A stretch of DNA of 64,000 bases from Bradyrhizobium diazoefficiens (GCF_016612535.1 NZ_JAENXS010000002.1:806001-870000), one strand, 5' to 3'. Counted from the stretch's first letter, positions 36,045-45,471 are shown. The notes: a model not told the origin generated them from the sequence alone. Numbers and translations: made by a program.

Positions 36045-37019
36045 CTAGTGCTTCTGGTGTCCGCCACCAGGGCCGCCGGCTGGCCCGCCGCCGTGCGGCG
36101 CGGCATTGATGTGCGGAGCGCCACCGCCGCCACCTGGATGCGGCATCGCAGGCGCGGCCGCGCGCGGCGCCGGCATCTGCGCATGGGCATTCATCGGCGC
36201 ACCACGGCTGACGTTCGGCCGTGCCATGTGCGGCATCGCGGGCCTTGCCCCAGGCACGGCCGAGACACGCGGCGCTTCATGCGCCCGCGCCATCGGTTGC
36301 GCACGCACCGCAGCGCGACCCGCAGCCTGTTCGTGCATCATGCGCGCTTGCGCATCGCGGGGGTTGCGCCCCTGCACGCCGGTCCGCTCATTGACGAAAC
36401 GCTGGCTCCGCTCGGCGCGGGTCCGATCGACGCCTACCGCAGCGCCGCGCCTTGCGATGGCCGCGTCATGCCGGGCCGTAGCGGCATCGCGCCCGGAGAC
36501 AGCGACATTGCCCTTGCCGTGCGCATCGTTGCGGCCCAGCGCGACCGCTGCATCACGCGTCGCCGCGCGACCAATGCGGGCCGCATGCGGATCGATCGTC
36601 ATCCGCGTCGCGAAGCGCTCGTGCGAGCTCCAGTAGTTATTCCAATAGGCGTGCCGGCGATACCAGGGGCGCCCCTCATAGTAACTCGACCAGTACGAAC
36701 TCAGCACGAAGGGGACGACGGGCACGTCGACCTCGTCGGCATAGTCTGGCAGATAGACGTAGTGATTGCGGTAGAGATATTCGAGATATTGCGACGACAC
36801 CCAGCCGCGGTCGTCGGAGAAGCTCACGTCGCACCACGCATTGCCACGCAGGCAACCATGGATGTTGACACGAGCGCCCTCGGGGACGCGGTCGACCAGC
36901 GGAAAGCCCGCACCCGGGCCGGCGCGCAGACCGGTCGAGACGGTGACGATGCCAGGCGCGGCCAATGCGGCCGTCGGCGCGAGCAGCAATGCTGCAACCA
37001 AAGCGGTTCTCAATCTCAT
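36045..37019 (-). CDS. Exported SH3b-domain protein with His/Ala/Pro-rich tail
   Basis: 324 residues. Signal peptide about 1-20 (ending ALA). Bacterial SH3 domain about 22-80: VSTGLRAGPGAGFPLVDRVP, GARVNIHGCL, WCDVSFSDDRGWVSSQYL, a typical cell-wall or peptide binding module. A Tyr/Trp-rich segment (about 81-130) and a long low-complexity tail rich in Ala, Arg, His, Met and Gly follow (about 140-324). Likely an envelope protein; the His-rich end could bind metal, which is inference. Confidence 0.82.
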   Translation of the reverse strand: MRLRTALVAALLLAPTAALAAPGIVTVSTGLRAGPGAGFPLVDRVPEGARVNIHGCLRGNAWCDVSFSDDRGWVSSQYLEYLYRNHYVYLPDYADEVDVPVVPFVLSSYWSSYYEGRPWYRRHAYWNNYWSSHERFATRMTIDPHAARIGRAATRDAAVALGRNDAHGKGNVAVSGRDAATARHDAAIARRGAAVGVDRTRAERSQRFVNERTGVQGRNPRDAQARMMHEQAAGRAAVRAQPMARAHEAPRVSAVPGARPAMPHMARPNVSRGAPMNAHAQMPAPRAAAPAMPHPGGGGGAPHINAAPHGGGPAGGPGGGHQKH

Positions 37020-37172
37020 GGCGTAGTCCTCCTCTGAGAGAAGGAACGCGCGAGCGGATCAAGGCGTTCCGCGTGCAAACGTCGCATCAGCCAAAAGTTT
37101 GAGAGCTACGCCGCGCGCAGAGTTCAATATTCATCCGCCATTCATCGGCGGAGCAGGACTCGCAATTGAGTC

Positions 37173-39095
37173 TCAATTCAGCCGCAGCATGAAGCCATCG
37201 AAATATGCGGCAAGGGCAGCGAAATCATTGAGCGGCAGCACCTGCGCGACATATTGATCCGGCCGCACCACGACCATGCAGCCGGCCTTCCGATCGATAC
37301 CGCGCGTTGCGAAAACGTCGTGACCGCTCTTGAGGTCCGGACAGAACATCTTTTCGTAGTCGAGCAGGCCGTAACGGCCTTTGCGCGGGAGCAACAGCGG
37401 CGGCATCGCCTCGATGGCGAGCTCGCGATGATCCTGCTGGAAGACCGCGCGCAGGTCGATCACAGAATCGATGTCGGCGCTGGCCGACGTGTATCGCTTG
37501 AGCGGCGATTCCCTGGCTTCAGCGAGGAAGTTGCATAGCGCGCGAATGGCGGAGCCGGCCGCGGCCGGATCTTCGGCGCCGGAGAAGGCATAGATACGGA
37601 AGCGGCCATCCGCTTTCCCCGCATGTCCAAGATGCACCGGCTTGGCGTCCCCAAGCCGAATCACCGGCGCGGAATGGAAGCGCGTGCCGATGATGAAGCC
37701 TTCGGCGAGATGCTGATGAGACGTCGCGCCTGTCAGGATCGACGCGCGGTAATGCGTCGCCGTGCCCGCGGTGTAGCGGCCGTGCCTGACAAAATAGTCC
37801 TGCGTCTTCGCTGCATCGCCGCCGCCGGCCTTGGCCGCGGAGGCCAAGATTCCGGCCCATTCGCGATCGAAATCGATCAGCTCCTTCGCCACCGCCTGCC
37901 GCTCGGCCGAATAGGAATGCAGCAGGCTCGGCGCACTCCGCTTCCGCAGCACGGCGGCGAGCTTCCAACCGAGATTGAAGGCGTCCTGCATCGAGACGTT
38001 CATGCCCTGCCCTGCCTTCGGGCTGTGGGTATGGCAGGCGTCTCCGGCAATGAAGATACGCGGCAAGCGCGCATCGATCTCCGCTTCCGGCACGTCGTCG
38101 AACTTATCGGTCAGGCGCTGGCCGATCTCGTAGACCGACCACCAGGCGACCTCCTTCACCTCGAGCTTATGCGGCTTCAGGATCCGCTGCGCTTTCGCAA
38201 TCACGTCATCGGCGGTGATGTTGCGGTTGGCGACGCGCTCGCCGATGTCGAGCTTGGCGAGCTCGACATAGAGGCGGACCATGTAGCCGCCCTCGCGCGG
38301 GATGATGAGAAGGCTGCCGTCCTTGGCCGACTGGATCAGGGCCTTGAAGCGGATGTCGGGAAAATCGGTCACCGCCAGCACGTCCATCACGCCCCAGGCG
38401 TGATTAGCGGAATCGCCGTGCAGCTCACGGCCGATTGATTTGCGCACCGTGCTGCGCGCGCCGTCGCAACCGACGACGTAGCGCGCCTTGATGGTCTTGA
38501 CCTTGTCCTCGTTCGCGGCATCGACGCGTTCGAGACGCACGGTCACGGCATGGTCGGCAGGACCCGCCGCCGGGTCGACCTGAAGGTCGAGCAGGCGCCG
38601 GCCGTAATAGGGTTCGAGCTTGGCCTGTGATTTGCGCATGACGTCGAGAAAGCCGTCATGGATGCGGGCCTGGTTGAGAATGACATGCGGGAATTCCGAC
38701 AGTCCGTCCTCGACGTCCTGCACCCGGCCGCTGCGGACGATCTGCTCCGGCATCCGCTCATCCGGCTTCCAGAACGTCGTCTCGTTGACCCAATAGGCTT
38801 CCTTCAGCACGCGCTCGCTGAAGCCGAAAGCGTGGAACATCTCCATGGTGCGGCAGGCGATGCCGTCGGCCTGCCCGACCGAAAGCCGGCCCGGCTTCTG
38901 CTCGACGATGCAGGTCTTGATGTCGCCGAATTGCGCAAGCTGGGCAGCCAGCGTCAAACCGGCAGGCCCGCAGCCGACGATGAGGACATCGACCTCGTCG
39001 GGCACGGCGCCCGCAGCGCCCGCGGCCTGAACGCGCTCGGCGGGATCGGCTATCTCGGGGTCGCCCGGCTGGAATCCATTGAGATGGAATTGCAT
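37173..39095 (-). CDS. FAD-dependent aromatic hydroxylase (phenol 2-monooxygenase/MobA type)
   Basis: 640 residues from the ATG at 39095 (GGGAGAGG upstream). Class A flavoprotein: FAD Rossmann motif VLIVGCGPAGLTLAAQLAQ, DG motif VVGCDGARSTVRK and GD motif IFIAGDACHTHSPKAGQGMN. The C-terminal thioredoxin-like domain (about 450-640) is typical of phenol hydroxylase and 3-hydroxybenzoate 4-monooxygenase. It hydroxylates an aromatic ring with NAD(P)H and oxygen; MobA-like action is likely from length and N-terminus (MQFHLNGF), but the substrate is not proven. A divergent MarR gene is the probable repressor. Confidence 0.88.
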   Translation of the reverse strand: MQFHLNGFQPGDPEIADPAERVQAAGAAGAVPDEVDVLIVGCGPAGLTLAAQLAQFGDIKTCIVEQKPGRLSVGQADGIACRTMEMFHAFGFSERVLKEAYWVNETTFWKPDERMPEQIVRSGRVQDVEDGLSEFPHVILNQARIHDGFLDVMRKSQAKLEPYYGRRLLDLQVDPAAGPADHAVTVRLERVDAANEDKVKTIKARYVVGCDGARSTVRKSIGRELHGDSANHAWGVMDVLAVTDFPDIRFKALIQSAKDGSLLIIPREGGYMVRLYVELAKLDIGERVANRNITADDVIAKAQRILKPHKLEVKEVAWWSVYEIGQRLTDKFDDVPEAEIDARLPRIFIAGDACHTHSPKAGQGMNVSMQDAFNLGWKLAAVLRKRSAPSLLHSYSAERQAVAKELIDFDREWAGILASAAKAGGGDAAKTQDYFVRHGRYTAGTATHYRASILTGATSHQHLAEGFIIGTRFHSAPVIRLGDAKPVHLGHAGKADGRFRIYAFSGAEDPAAAGSAIRALCNFLAEARESPLKRYTSASADIDSVIDLRAVFQQDHRELAIEAMPPLLLPRKGRYGLLDYEKMFCPDLKSGHDVFATRGIDRKAGCMVVVRPDQYVAQVLPLNDFAALAAYFDGFMLRLN

Positions 39096-39127
39096 GAGCA
39101 CCTCTCCCGTTGACGCCTCGTTCGATA

Positions 39128-39162
39128 TTGATCAGTATGCTGACTATCAGTATACTTGTCAA
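39128..39162. promoter_or_regulatory. Candidate MarR operator
   Basis: Imperfect inverted repeat TTGATCAGTAT (39128-39138) and ATACTTGTCAA (39152-39162), two mismatches in eleven. It also contains the direct repeat ATCAGTATGCT/ATCAGTATACT (39131 and 39146, 15 bases apart). It lies between the divergent hydroxylase and MarR genes, where it could control both. Confidence 0.55.
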
Positions 39163-39198
39163 TGTTCGCCCGCCGTCCCTGCACGCGAGGAGAATTCG

Positions 39199-39663
39199 GT
39201 GAAAGACAACAATGATATGCCCGGACATCTGGCGCGGCGGTTTCAGCAGATCGCGGTCGCCGTGTTCCTGGCCGAGGTCGGCGAAGCCGGATTCGATCTC
39301 ACCCCGGTGCAATACGCAGCCCTTGCGACCATCAAGGCAAATCCCGGGCTCGACCAGGTTACGCTCGCAGGATTGATTGCCTACGACCGGACCACCATCA
39401 CCGGCGTGATCGACCGCTTGGTGCAGAAAGGCCTCATCGAGCGCCGCGCCAGTAGCCGCGACCGCCGTGCCCGCGAGCTCGAGATCACCGACGAGGGCCG
39501 CCGCACGTTGCGCAAGATCACGCCGGCCGTCGAATCCGCCCAGCACATCATGCTGCGCGGCCTCAGCGCCAAGGAAGGCGAAGACCTGATGCGGCTCTTG
39601 CGCAAGGCCATCGCCGCCGGCAACGAGCTCAGCCGCGCCCCGCTGCGCGATATGCAGGCATGA
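39199..39663 (+). CDS. MarR family regulator
   Basis: 154 residues from a GTG at 39199, supported by GAGGAG six bases upstream; a longer frame from 39079 would run over the operator region. Winged helix: LTPVQYAALATIKANPGLDQ, TLAGLIAYDRTTITGVIDRL, VQKGLIERRASSRDRRAREL (wing with conserved DxR). MarR proteins of this kind are released by phenolic ligands. It is divergent from the aromatic hydroxylase gene and probably represses it. Confidence 0.9.
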   Translation: MKDNNDMPGHLARRFQQIAVAVFLAEVGEAGFDLTPVQYAALATIKANPGLDQVTLAGLIAYDRTTITGVIDRLVQKGLIERRASSRDRRARELEITDEGRRTLRKITPAVESAQHIMLRGLSAKEGEDLMRLLRKAIAAGNELSRAPLRDMQA

Positions 39664-39784
39664 GCTCGTATTTTTGTACGTATTTGTCGCAGCGCCGCGA
39701 AACCAGGAACTAACGTTCGGATGCTACCGTCACGGCCAATTCTGCGCTTAACGCGCGATTAACTTTGCCGGTTTGGAGTTTCGG

Positions 39785-40219
39785 ATGCTCAGGTTCGTCA
39801 TTGTGGCCGCAATCATCGCGTTGTCCGCCGGTCATGCGTTCGCGAACGGGCATGGCGGCGGCGAAGCCGCTCCTCCGCCGAAAGCAGAGGCCACGACCGC
39901 GCCTGCGCGCGCGGTCCTGACCAAGCAGGGTTCCAAGCTCGTCGATCTCAAGGGGATGACGCTCTATTTCTATGAGCGCGACACCAGCGGAAAAACATCG
40001 AGCTGCAACGGCAAATGCGCCGAGAGCTGGATTCCCCTCGCGGCTCCGGGAGACGCCAAGGCGATCGGCGATTTCACGCCGATCACCCGCAACGACGGCA
40101 GCAAGATGTGGGCCTTCCGCTACCGCCCACTCTACACGTCGGTCAGCGACAAGTCGCCGGGCGAAGCCAACGGCAACGCCACGACCCTGCAATGGCGCGT
40201 GGCCCGGCCCGAGGATTAA
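39785..40219 (+). CDS. Exported COG4315-type lipoprotein-like repeat protein
   Basis: 144 residues from the ATG at 39785 (TTGGAG upstream). Signal peptide about 1-21 (ending AFA). The mature part carries the secreted repeat family pattern: LVDLKGMTLYFYERDTSGKT, CNGKCAESWIPLAAP with paired Cys, and RNDGSKMWAFRYRPLYTSVS. Members are periplasmic or surface proteins of unknown role. There is no lipobox Cys, so it is likely soluble. Confidence 0.82.
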   Translation: MLRFVIVAAIIALSAGHAFANGHGGGEAAPPPKAEATTAPARAVLTKQGSKLVDLKGMTLYFYERDTSGKTSSCNGKCAESWIPLAAPGDAKAIGDFTPITRNDGSKMWAFRYRPLYTSVSDKSPGEANGNATTLQWRVARPED

Positions 40220-40437
40220 GGCTGGAACGGCGCGCGTCCGTCGTTACCTGACGTGCCCACGAGCTTGGCGTGGGCCGCGGAATCGGCCGAGGCGTAATTG
40301 ACCTGCGGATTCGAGTGCAGCGCCACGTACACGACCATGCCGGCCAGGATGGACCCATAGAAACCGACGGTCACCAACCGCCATTTCCGTACAATCCGGC
40401 GGTCCGTCTCGTTCAATTGATCAAGAAAATTTCGCAT
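40216..40437 (-). CDS. Small single-pass membrane protein
   Basis: 73 residues from the ATG at 40437 (TGGAGG upstream). Polar N-terminus (RNFLDQLNETDRRIVRKW), one membrane helix (about 22-42, VGFYGSILAGMVVYVALH) and a short exposed tail. Its layout resembles the protein at 9884-10090 (polar basic head, one helix, short tail). Convergent with the COG4315-type gene by a 4-base overlap of stops. Function unknown. Confidence 0.55.
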   Translation of the reverse strand: MRNFLDQLNETDRRIVRKWRLVTVGFYGSILAGMVVYVALHSNPQVNYASADSAAHAKLVGTSGNDGRAPFQP

Positions 40438-40572
40438 GATGCCTCCAATGGCAACGAGCCATTGAGGCATAGCGCAACAGTAGCAATTTGCCTGTGAAGC
40501 AATTCACCTTTGAAAGACGGGGTAAGACGCGCGCAGTCACGCTTCGGTGAGCGTGACGGCGAGTCGCTCCGC

Positions 40573-41226
40573 TCACCCGCGCCAGCCAGGCCCGGCTTCA
40601 ATCTGCGCGCTTTGTCCGGGCGGCAGCACCACGACGGTCGCGTTGAGCTTCACCCGATCGAACAGGTCGATCACGTCCTCGTTGCGCATCCGGATGCAGC
40701 CCGACGAAATCGCCTGCCCGATATATTCCGGCTGGTTGGTGCCGTGGATGCGGTAGAGCGTGTCCTTGTTGCCGGCATAGAGATAGATGCCGCGCGCACC
40801 CAGCGGATTGGCGGGGCCACCCGGGACGCGCGCGGGATACGGTCCGAGCCGCGCCTGGATTTCCGGCGTCGGCACCCAGTCCGGCCATTCCGCCAGACGA
40901 CCGACCCGCGCAACGCCCGAGAAGGCCATCGCCTGCTCGCCGACCGCGACGCCGTAGCGGATCGCCTTGCCGTCGGGCAGCACGTAGTAAAGGTAGCGCG
41001 CATCGGTATCCACCAGGATCGTGCCCGGCTGCTCCTTGCGAGGATAATCGACGACGTGGCGGAGAAATTGCTCGGGCACGCTGGCCTGGGCGTAAGGCGC
41101 GTGCGCCAGCAACTGCCGGTCGCGCGGCGTCATGCTCGCGTCGGTCGACGGCGACAGCGTTGCCTGCATGCAGCCGCCGAGCGGCAGCAAGGCAACGACG
41201 AAAATAGCGATTGAATGTCTTGGCAC
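40573..41226 (-). CDS. L,D-transpeptidase (YkuD) lipoprotein
   Basis: 217 residues from a GTG at 41226, preferred because it yields a lipoprotein signal with lipobox LPLGGC (Cys about 19); the frame extends to 41379. YkuD domain about 65-205 with catalytic motif HGTNQPEYIGQAISSGCIRM (His then S-S-G-C-I-R). It makes 3-3 cross-links in peptidoglycan or attaches lipoproteins to it, in the periplasm, anchored to a membrane. Confidence 0.9.
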   Translation of the reverse strand: MPRHSIAIFVVALLPLGGCMQATLSPSTDASMTPRDRQLLAHAPYAQASVPEQFLRHVVDYPRKEQPGTILVDTDARYLYYVLPDGKAIRYGVAVGEQAMAFSGVARVGRLAEWPDWVPTPEIQARLGPYPARVPGGPANPLGARGIYLYAGNKDTLYRIHGTNQPEYIGQAISSGCIRMRNEDVIDLFDRVKLNATVVVLPPGQSAQIEAGPGWRG

Positions 41227-41506
41227 CGCCGGCCCCCCGATAGCGGATAGCAGCGCCCCCAGCGTCGTCAAATGCTGCCCAAATCGTGCTGAAAACAAGG
41301 CAGCGCGGAACACGTGCCTGTGTTCAAAAAATCCGGTTCCATCACCACAAACGGCGGAAGACGGTCGCGATGTCTCCATCGCCTTGCCTTGCTTTGGTCA
41401 AACCCGGCTGGACTCGTGCGTCATCTGGCCCATGAGACTTGGGATGGGCTCGACCAACCGATCGGCTCGCGCCAATGCGGACGACTAACGCTTTAAGGGA
41501 GCTGCG

Positions 41507-42490
41507 ATGCTCGCGACGCTGAACAGCCGGCAAATCGTCGATGAGATCGTGAAGGACGCGGTCAAGGACAACGATCCGCACGATGCCGTCCAGATTTCGC
41601 CTGACATAGTGCGGGCCTCGCGCGTGAGCAGCGAGGCGCCAACGCTTGCACCTGAGTTCACGAGCCGTCCGGAGCCAAAGTTCGCGCCGGAGCCCAGAAT
41701 TCATCCGGAGCCGAAGGTCAGTCCTATCCCGCAAGCGGCGGCGCCCGCGGTCGACACTGCCGTACGCGTGACGGCCAGCGATGATCACCGACAGAAGCGA
41801 TCCTCCGCCGGCAAATGGTTGCGCGGCGCGTTCGTCACGTTTCTGTTTGCAGGCGGCAGCGCGGCCGCCACCATCGCCTGGGAGCAACATGGCGACACCG
41901 CAACCCGGCTGCTCGCCGAATGGACACCGACATTGGCGTCGCTGCTGCCTTCGACATCGGAGCCGGCGGCTGCGCAGGCTACGCCGCCCGTCACGCAGGA
42001 TCAGACCGCCGATCAAACTACGGCGCCACCGGCAGCACAGGTCGCGCCCGCTGCTACACCTGCCGCGACACAAGCCGACGCCACGCCATCGGTGGAATCG
42101 ATGACGAGCGACATCGCCGCAATGGCGCAGCAGATCGAACAGCTCAAGACTGACATTGCCGAGTTGAAGGCCGGTCAGGAGCAGATGGTGCGCGAGATGG
42201 CCAAGCCCGCCGCGCCAAAGCCGGTCGCTGAGGCGAGACCGCCGGTCGATCCACGCGCGCGCGTGTCGGCACTTCCGCCGCGAGCTCCGGCTCCGATGCC
42301 GCCGGTTCGCAAACCGAAGCCGGTCGTATCGCACACCTACAGGCCGGCCTATTCGCCCGCGCCGCTCGCGGTTCCACCGCCTTCACAGGCTGCCGCGGTT
42401 CCGCCGCCGGTGGCACCACCGGCTGCGACGACACAAACCGTTGCCGATGATGACGGACCAATCGTGCGTCCGCCGATGCCGCTGCACTAG
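41507..42490 (+). CDS. Membrane-anchored Pro/Ala-rich protein, unknown
   Basis: 327 residues, start supported by AAGGGAG. A charged proline-rich cytoplasmic part (about 1-100, with repeated PEP-K motifs), one membrane helix (about 107-125, GAFVTFLFAGGSAAATIAW), a low-complexity Ala/Thr/Pro stretch, a short coiled coil (about 195-230, IAAMAQQIEQLKTDIAELKA) and a proline-rich end. No family assigned; related proteins seem common in Bradyrhizobium, from memory. Confidence 0.6.
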   Translation: MLATLNSRQIVDEIVKDAVKDNDPHDAVQISPDIVRASRVSSEAPTLAPEFTSRPEPKFAPEPRIHPEPKVSPIPQAAAPAVDTAVRVTASDDHRQKRSSAGKWLRGAFVTFLFAGGSAAATIAWEQHGDTATRLLAEWTPTLASLLPSTSEPAAAQATPPVTQDQTADQTTAPPAAQVAPAATPAATQADATPSVESMTSDIAAMAQQIEQLKTDIAELKAGQEQMVREMAKPAAPKPVAEARPPVDPRARVSALPPRAPAPMPPVRKPKPVVSHTYRPAYSPAPLAVPPPSQAAAVPPPVAPPAATTQTVADDDGPIVRPPMPLH

Positions 42491-42851
42491 AGTTGCGTTG
42501 AGCACCCGCTGTCCGAGTCGGTGCGATGTATTGAGTCCGTGCAACTGCGGTGATGCGCCGCCGTGCGCAAAGAGAAAAGGCCGTCGGGATCTATGCCGCC
42601 GGCCTTCTCTTGCAGCTGCCGGTTCCCGGAGCCCGGTTCTGCTGCAATTCCATGCCTCATGATCAGGCGGATATATTTAATAAAATCTTAATGCATCCCA
42701 ATGCTGCACATCATTTCTGCGCCATAAGCACAGAGATTGCGCGGTCCGTTCATTCGATAGATATCGACTCAGTGGTACTATCCAGCATGCTTTGAAGACT
42801 TCCGTTGAAGGCTTCGTTTGGAAATTTGGGTCGTCACACCGGGGAATTCGG
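42491..42851. other. Intergenic region with terminator
   Basis: 361 bases. Apart from the terminator near 42571 there is no supported gene; the downstream half is AT-richer and should carry the promoter of the DUF6894 gene. Open frames here lack ribosome sites. Confidence 0.4.
42571..42610 (+). terminator. Probable terminator hairpin
   Basis: AGAGAAAAGGCCG (42571-42583) pairs with CGGCCTTCTCT (42600-42610) with two bulged A's and a 16-base loop. It follows the membrane-anchored Pro/Ala-rich gene by 80 bases. Confidence 0.5.
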
Positions 42852-43082
42852 ATGCCGTACTATTCCTTCGATCTCGTGGTTGGTGAAGAGTTCAAGAACC
42901 AGGGCGGAATCATCCTCGAGGATATCGAGGTCGCCTCTGATCGCGCCGTTCAACTGGCTACGGAGCTGTCGCAGGTGAAGCCTGAGTTGCAGCGGAAAGG
43001 TTGCGCGGTGCGCGTCACCGATCGCGATCACAACGAGGTCTATCGCACGCCGCTCGATCCCGTGCCGGCCTGGCGACGCTAG
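42852..43082 (+). CDS. DUF6894-type small protein
   Basis: 76 residues from the ATG at 42852. Starts MPYYSFDLVVGEEFKNQGGI and continues LEDIEVASDRAVQLATELSQ, the pattern of small rhizobial proteins that begin MPxYxFD and have an aromatic N-terminal strand plus a helix (DUF6894). Such genes are numerous in Bradyrhizobium and have no known role. The longer frame from 42792 is rejected. Confidence 0.75.
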   Translation: MPYYSFDLVVGEEFKNQGGIILEDIEVASDRAVQLATELSQVKPELQRKGCAVRVTDRDHNEVYRTPLDPVPAWRR

Positions 43083-43204
43083 GTCATCTTCGAGCAGAAT
43101 CCGCGACAAAGCCGCATGTAGTCTGGCGCCCAATCGGCGCAGCCACCATTGCGAAGCGGCCTGCCGGACGCTAGCCTCCCAAAAAAACGAGGAGGTTACC
43201 AAGG

Positions 43205-43597
43205 ATGCGCTACCCCATGCTGATGGCAGGCCTGTTGCTGATCGCAGCTCCAGCCCAAGCGGCTGACGATCATCCGCGCTCGACCTATGTGACGATGGTC
43301 TTGCAGGCCTTTGCCGCCAAAGTCGAATGCCCGAACACGGACGTCGTCTACCAGGATCTGGTGCAGAAGGCGCAGCAAATGCAGTTGCCCGACGGCACCA
43401 CCGAGCAGGTGCGCAAGGCGATCGCCTGGTTGCACACCGGCGGCAAGATGGGCGAGAAGCAGGCCGACGACATCATGGCGGAGGTTGCAGTCGCCACCCA
43501 GATGACCGATCTCGATCAGCGTCGGCTCGGCATGAGCAATTGGTGCGAGAAGCAGAAGACCAGCCTTGCCGGCCTGATCCGCAGCAAGGGCGGCTAG
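43205..43597 (+). CDS. Exported small protein, unknown
   Basis: 130 residues. GAGGAGG lies upstream of the ATG. Signal peptide about 1-19 (ending AQA). The mature part is helical (QAFAAKVECPNTDVVYQDLV, VRKAIAWLHTGGKMGEKQAD, ADDIMAEVAVATQMTDLDQR) with two Cys (about 42 and 113) that may pair. No recognised family. Confidence 0.65.
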   Translation: MRYPMLMAGLLLIAAPAQAADDHPRSTYVTMVLQAFAAKVECPNTDVVYQDLVQKAQQMQLPDGTTEQVRKAIAWLHTGGKMGEKQADDIMAEVAVATQMTDLDQRRLGMSNWCEKQKTSLAGLIRSKGG

Positions 43598-43702
43598 CCG
43601 TTCGATCGATCGGCGTTAATCACACCGCGGCGGAACCCTCGGCGCGGCCAAGAATCGTCACAATCTTCGCCAGCATGCGGCTTCTTTGAACAGGAGATCC
43701 CC

Positions 43703-43951
43703 ATGCGAATTGCCCATCTCGTTTTCGCCGGTGCTCTCGCGGCCAGCACCGTGCTGACCGCTCCGGCCGTCGCGAAGAATTCCGATGCCCAGAAGGGCGA
43801 GGACAAAGCGACGTCGTCATCCTGCAGCGCCTATCAGCAGGCAGCCGACGGATCCTGGGAGCAGCTCCCCTGCAAGGAGACGGGCGAACGTGCACAGCCA
43901 CAGACGCAGCACAAGCCGGTGACACCAGGCGCCGATCAGGGCGAGCGCTGA
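43703..43951 (+). CDS. Exported small protein, unknown
   Basis: 82 residues with ribosome site AGGAGA and a signal peptide (about 1-24, ending VAK). The mature part is hydrophilic with two Cys (SSSCSAYQQAADGSWEQLPC), likely a disulfide, and a Gln/Pro-rich tail. Function unknown; several such short exported proteins cluster in this part of the window. Confidence 0.62.
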   Translation: MRIAHLVFAGALAASTVLTAPAVAKNSDAQKGEDKATSSSCSAYQQAADGSWEQLPCKETGERAQPQTQHKPVTPGADQGER

Positions 43952-44002
43952 TCTGCCCGATTGCAGGGGGATCAAGGACGGAACCGAACCGGGGCCAGTG
44001 CA

Positions 44003-44188
44003 TCAGCTGTGATGCGGCCCGCGCATGATCTTCATGGCGTCTGCGATGTGACGCCATTCTTTGGCGTCATCCGCTTCCCCACGGCCCTCGCAGGCCTGAG
44101 CCTGTTCGGCAGCCTTCGCAATCGCAGCGAAACCATGCCGTTCCAGCATCTGCCGCGCGACGGTGTGAACCTGGACCTCGGACATCAT
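44003..44188 (-). CDS. Small helical hypothetical protein
   Basis: 61 residues. GGAGAG five bases upstream of the ATG supports it. All helical: VQVHTVARQMLERHGFAAIA, KAAEQAQACEGRGEADDAKE then WRHIADAMKIM. No export signal. Resembles short proteins common in Bradyrhizobium genomes; no function known. Confidence 0.6.
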   Translation of the reverse strand: MMSEVQVHTVARQMLERHGFAAIAKAAEQAQACEGRGEADDAKEWRHIADAMKIMRGPHHS

Positions 44189-44294
44189 GGGCGCTCTCCG
44201 GTTCTAAGGAAACCGCGGCGCCCGGCTCGGCGCTCCGCGGGTCTCGGACAACGATCGAATCGCGAATCTCGTTCCGCTCGAGCGCCCCTACGAC

Positions 44295-44327
44295 AAAGGC
44301 GGCCCGCTATGCCCAGCGGACCGCCTT
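44295..44327 (-). terminator. Terminator of the minCDE operon
   Basis: On the minus strand AAGGCGG-TC-CGCT pairs with AGCG-GG-CCGCCTT around a 6-base loop, followed by TTGT. It lies 32 bases past the minE stop. Confidence 0.72.
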
Positions 44328-44358
44328 CTCACCCACCCCAAAGTCTTCGGCCGGGTCC

Positions 44359-44640
44359 CTACCCGACCGCCGCTTTCTTGCGCTCGAAGTCGTTCGGCAC
44401 CTCGATGTCGACTTCGAGGGTCGAGACCTCATCGCCGCGCTCGAGCCGCACGATCACCTTGGTCGGGTCCAGCGTGACGTGCCTGGACACGACGGCGAGA
44501 ATTTCCTCACGCAGCACACCGAGCAGATCGGGCTGGCCGCGCAGTCCGCGTTCATGGGCAAGCAGGATCTGCAACCGCTCGCGAGCGACGGGTGCAGAGG
44601 CCTTGTTGCCGCGGAGAAGCCGGAGCAGACCCATGCTCAT
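44359..44640 (-). CDS. minE: Cell division topological specificity factor MinE
   Basis: 93 residues from the ATG at 44640, overlapping the minD stop (ATGA); a second Met is two codons on. N-terminal membrane/MinD-binding part ([29 protein letters not shown]) and the C-terminal topological domain ([37 protein letters not shown]). It stimulates MinD ATPase and drives pole-to-pole MinCD movement, keeping division at midcell. Third gene of minCDE. Confidence 0.96.
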   Translation of the reverse strand: MSMGLLRLLRGNKASAPVARERLQILLAHERGLRGQPDLLGVLREEILAVVSRHVTLDPTKVIVRLERGDEVSTLEVDIEVPNDFERKKAAVG

Positions 44641-45452
44641 GCAGCCCTCCGTCGCAGCAGACGATCCATGAAACCCTTGCGCTCCGTCGGCACCTGCATC
44701 GGCACGGTGTCGCCGCACAGCCGCCGCGCCGCATCGATATAGGCTCGGGCGGGCGCGCCTTCGGCGTTCGACAGCGTCACCGGCGTGCCGACGTTGGAGG
44801 CGCGCAGCACGTCCTGGCTCTCGGGGATGATACCGAGCAAGGGCGTCGCGAGAATCTCCAGAATGTCGTCGATCGTCAGCATCTCGCCGCGTGCCGCGCG
44901 CGAGGGATCGTAGCGGGTGATGAGAATGTGCTTCTCGACCCGCTCGCCCTTCTCGGCCCGCACGGTCTTGGAATCGAGCATGCCGATGATGCGATCGGAA
45001 TCGCGCACCGAGGACACTTCCGGATTGGTGACGATGACGGCCTCGTCGGCAAAGCGCATCGCCATGGAGGCGCCGCGCTCGATGCCGGCCGGGCTGTCGC
45101 AGATCACCCAGTCGAAACGGCTGCGTAGATCGGCGATGACCTTGCCGACGCCCTCTTCCGTCAGCGCATCCTTGTCGCGGGTTTGCGAAGCCGGCAGCAG
45201 CCAGAGGTTCTCCAGCCGCTTGTCCTTGATCAGCGCTTGCGGGAGTTTCGCGACGCCCTGGACCACATTGATGAGGTCGAACACGACGCGGCGTTCGGCG
45301 CCCATCACCAAGTCGAGGTTGCGCAAGCCGACGTCGAAATCGACGACGACGACCTTGTCGCCGCGTTGCGCCAGCGCAGCCCCCAGCGCAGCGGTCGTGG
45401 TCGTCTTGCCGACGCCGCCCTTGCCTGATGTCACGACCAGTACCTTGGCCAT
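44637..45452 (-). CDS. minD: Septum site-determining ATPase MinD
   Basis: 271 residues. Deviant Walker [15 protein letters not shown] (about 11-24), switch I region [18 protein letters not shown], Walker B-like [14 protein letters not shown] and a C-terminal amphipathic helix ([11 protein letters not shown]) for membrane binding. ATP-bound MinD recruits MinC to the membrane to block FtsZ ring assembly near poles. Between minC (19-base gap) and minE (4-base overlap). Confidence 0.97.
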   Translation of the reverse strand: MAKVLVVTSGKGGVGKTTTTAALGAALAQRGDKVVVVDFDVGLRNLDLVMGAERRVVFDLINVVQGVAKLPQALIKDKRLENLWLLPASQTRDKDALTEEGVGKVIADLRSRFDWVICDSPAGIERGASMAMRFADEAVIVTNPEVSSVRDSDRIIGMLDSKTVRAEKGERVEKHILITRYDPSRAARGEMLTIDDILEILATPLLGIIPESQDVLRASNVGTPVTLSNAEGAPARAYIDAARRLCGDTVPMQVPTERKGFMDRLLRRRAA

Positions 45453-45471
45453 CTCAAATATCTCCTTCTGG

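Noticed and set aside
42550..42795. 81-codon plus-strand frame
   Set aside because: Covers the terminator and AT-rich promoter region; no ribosome site or folded pattern.
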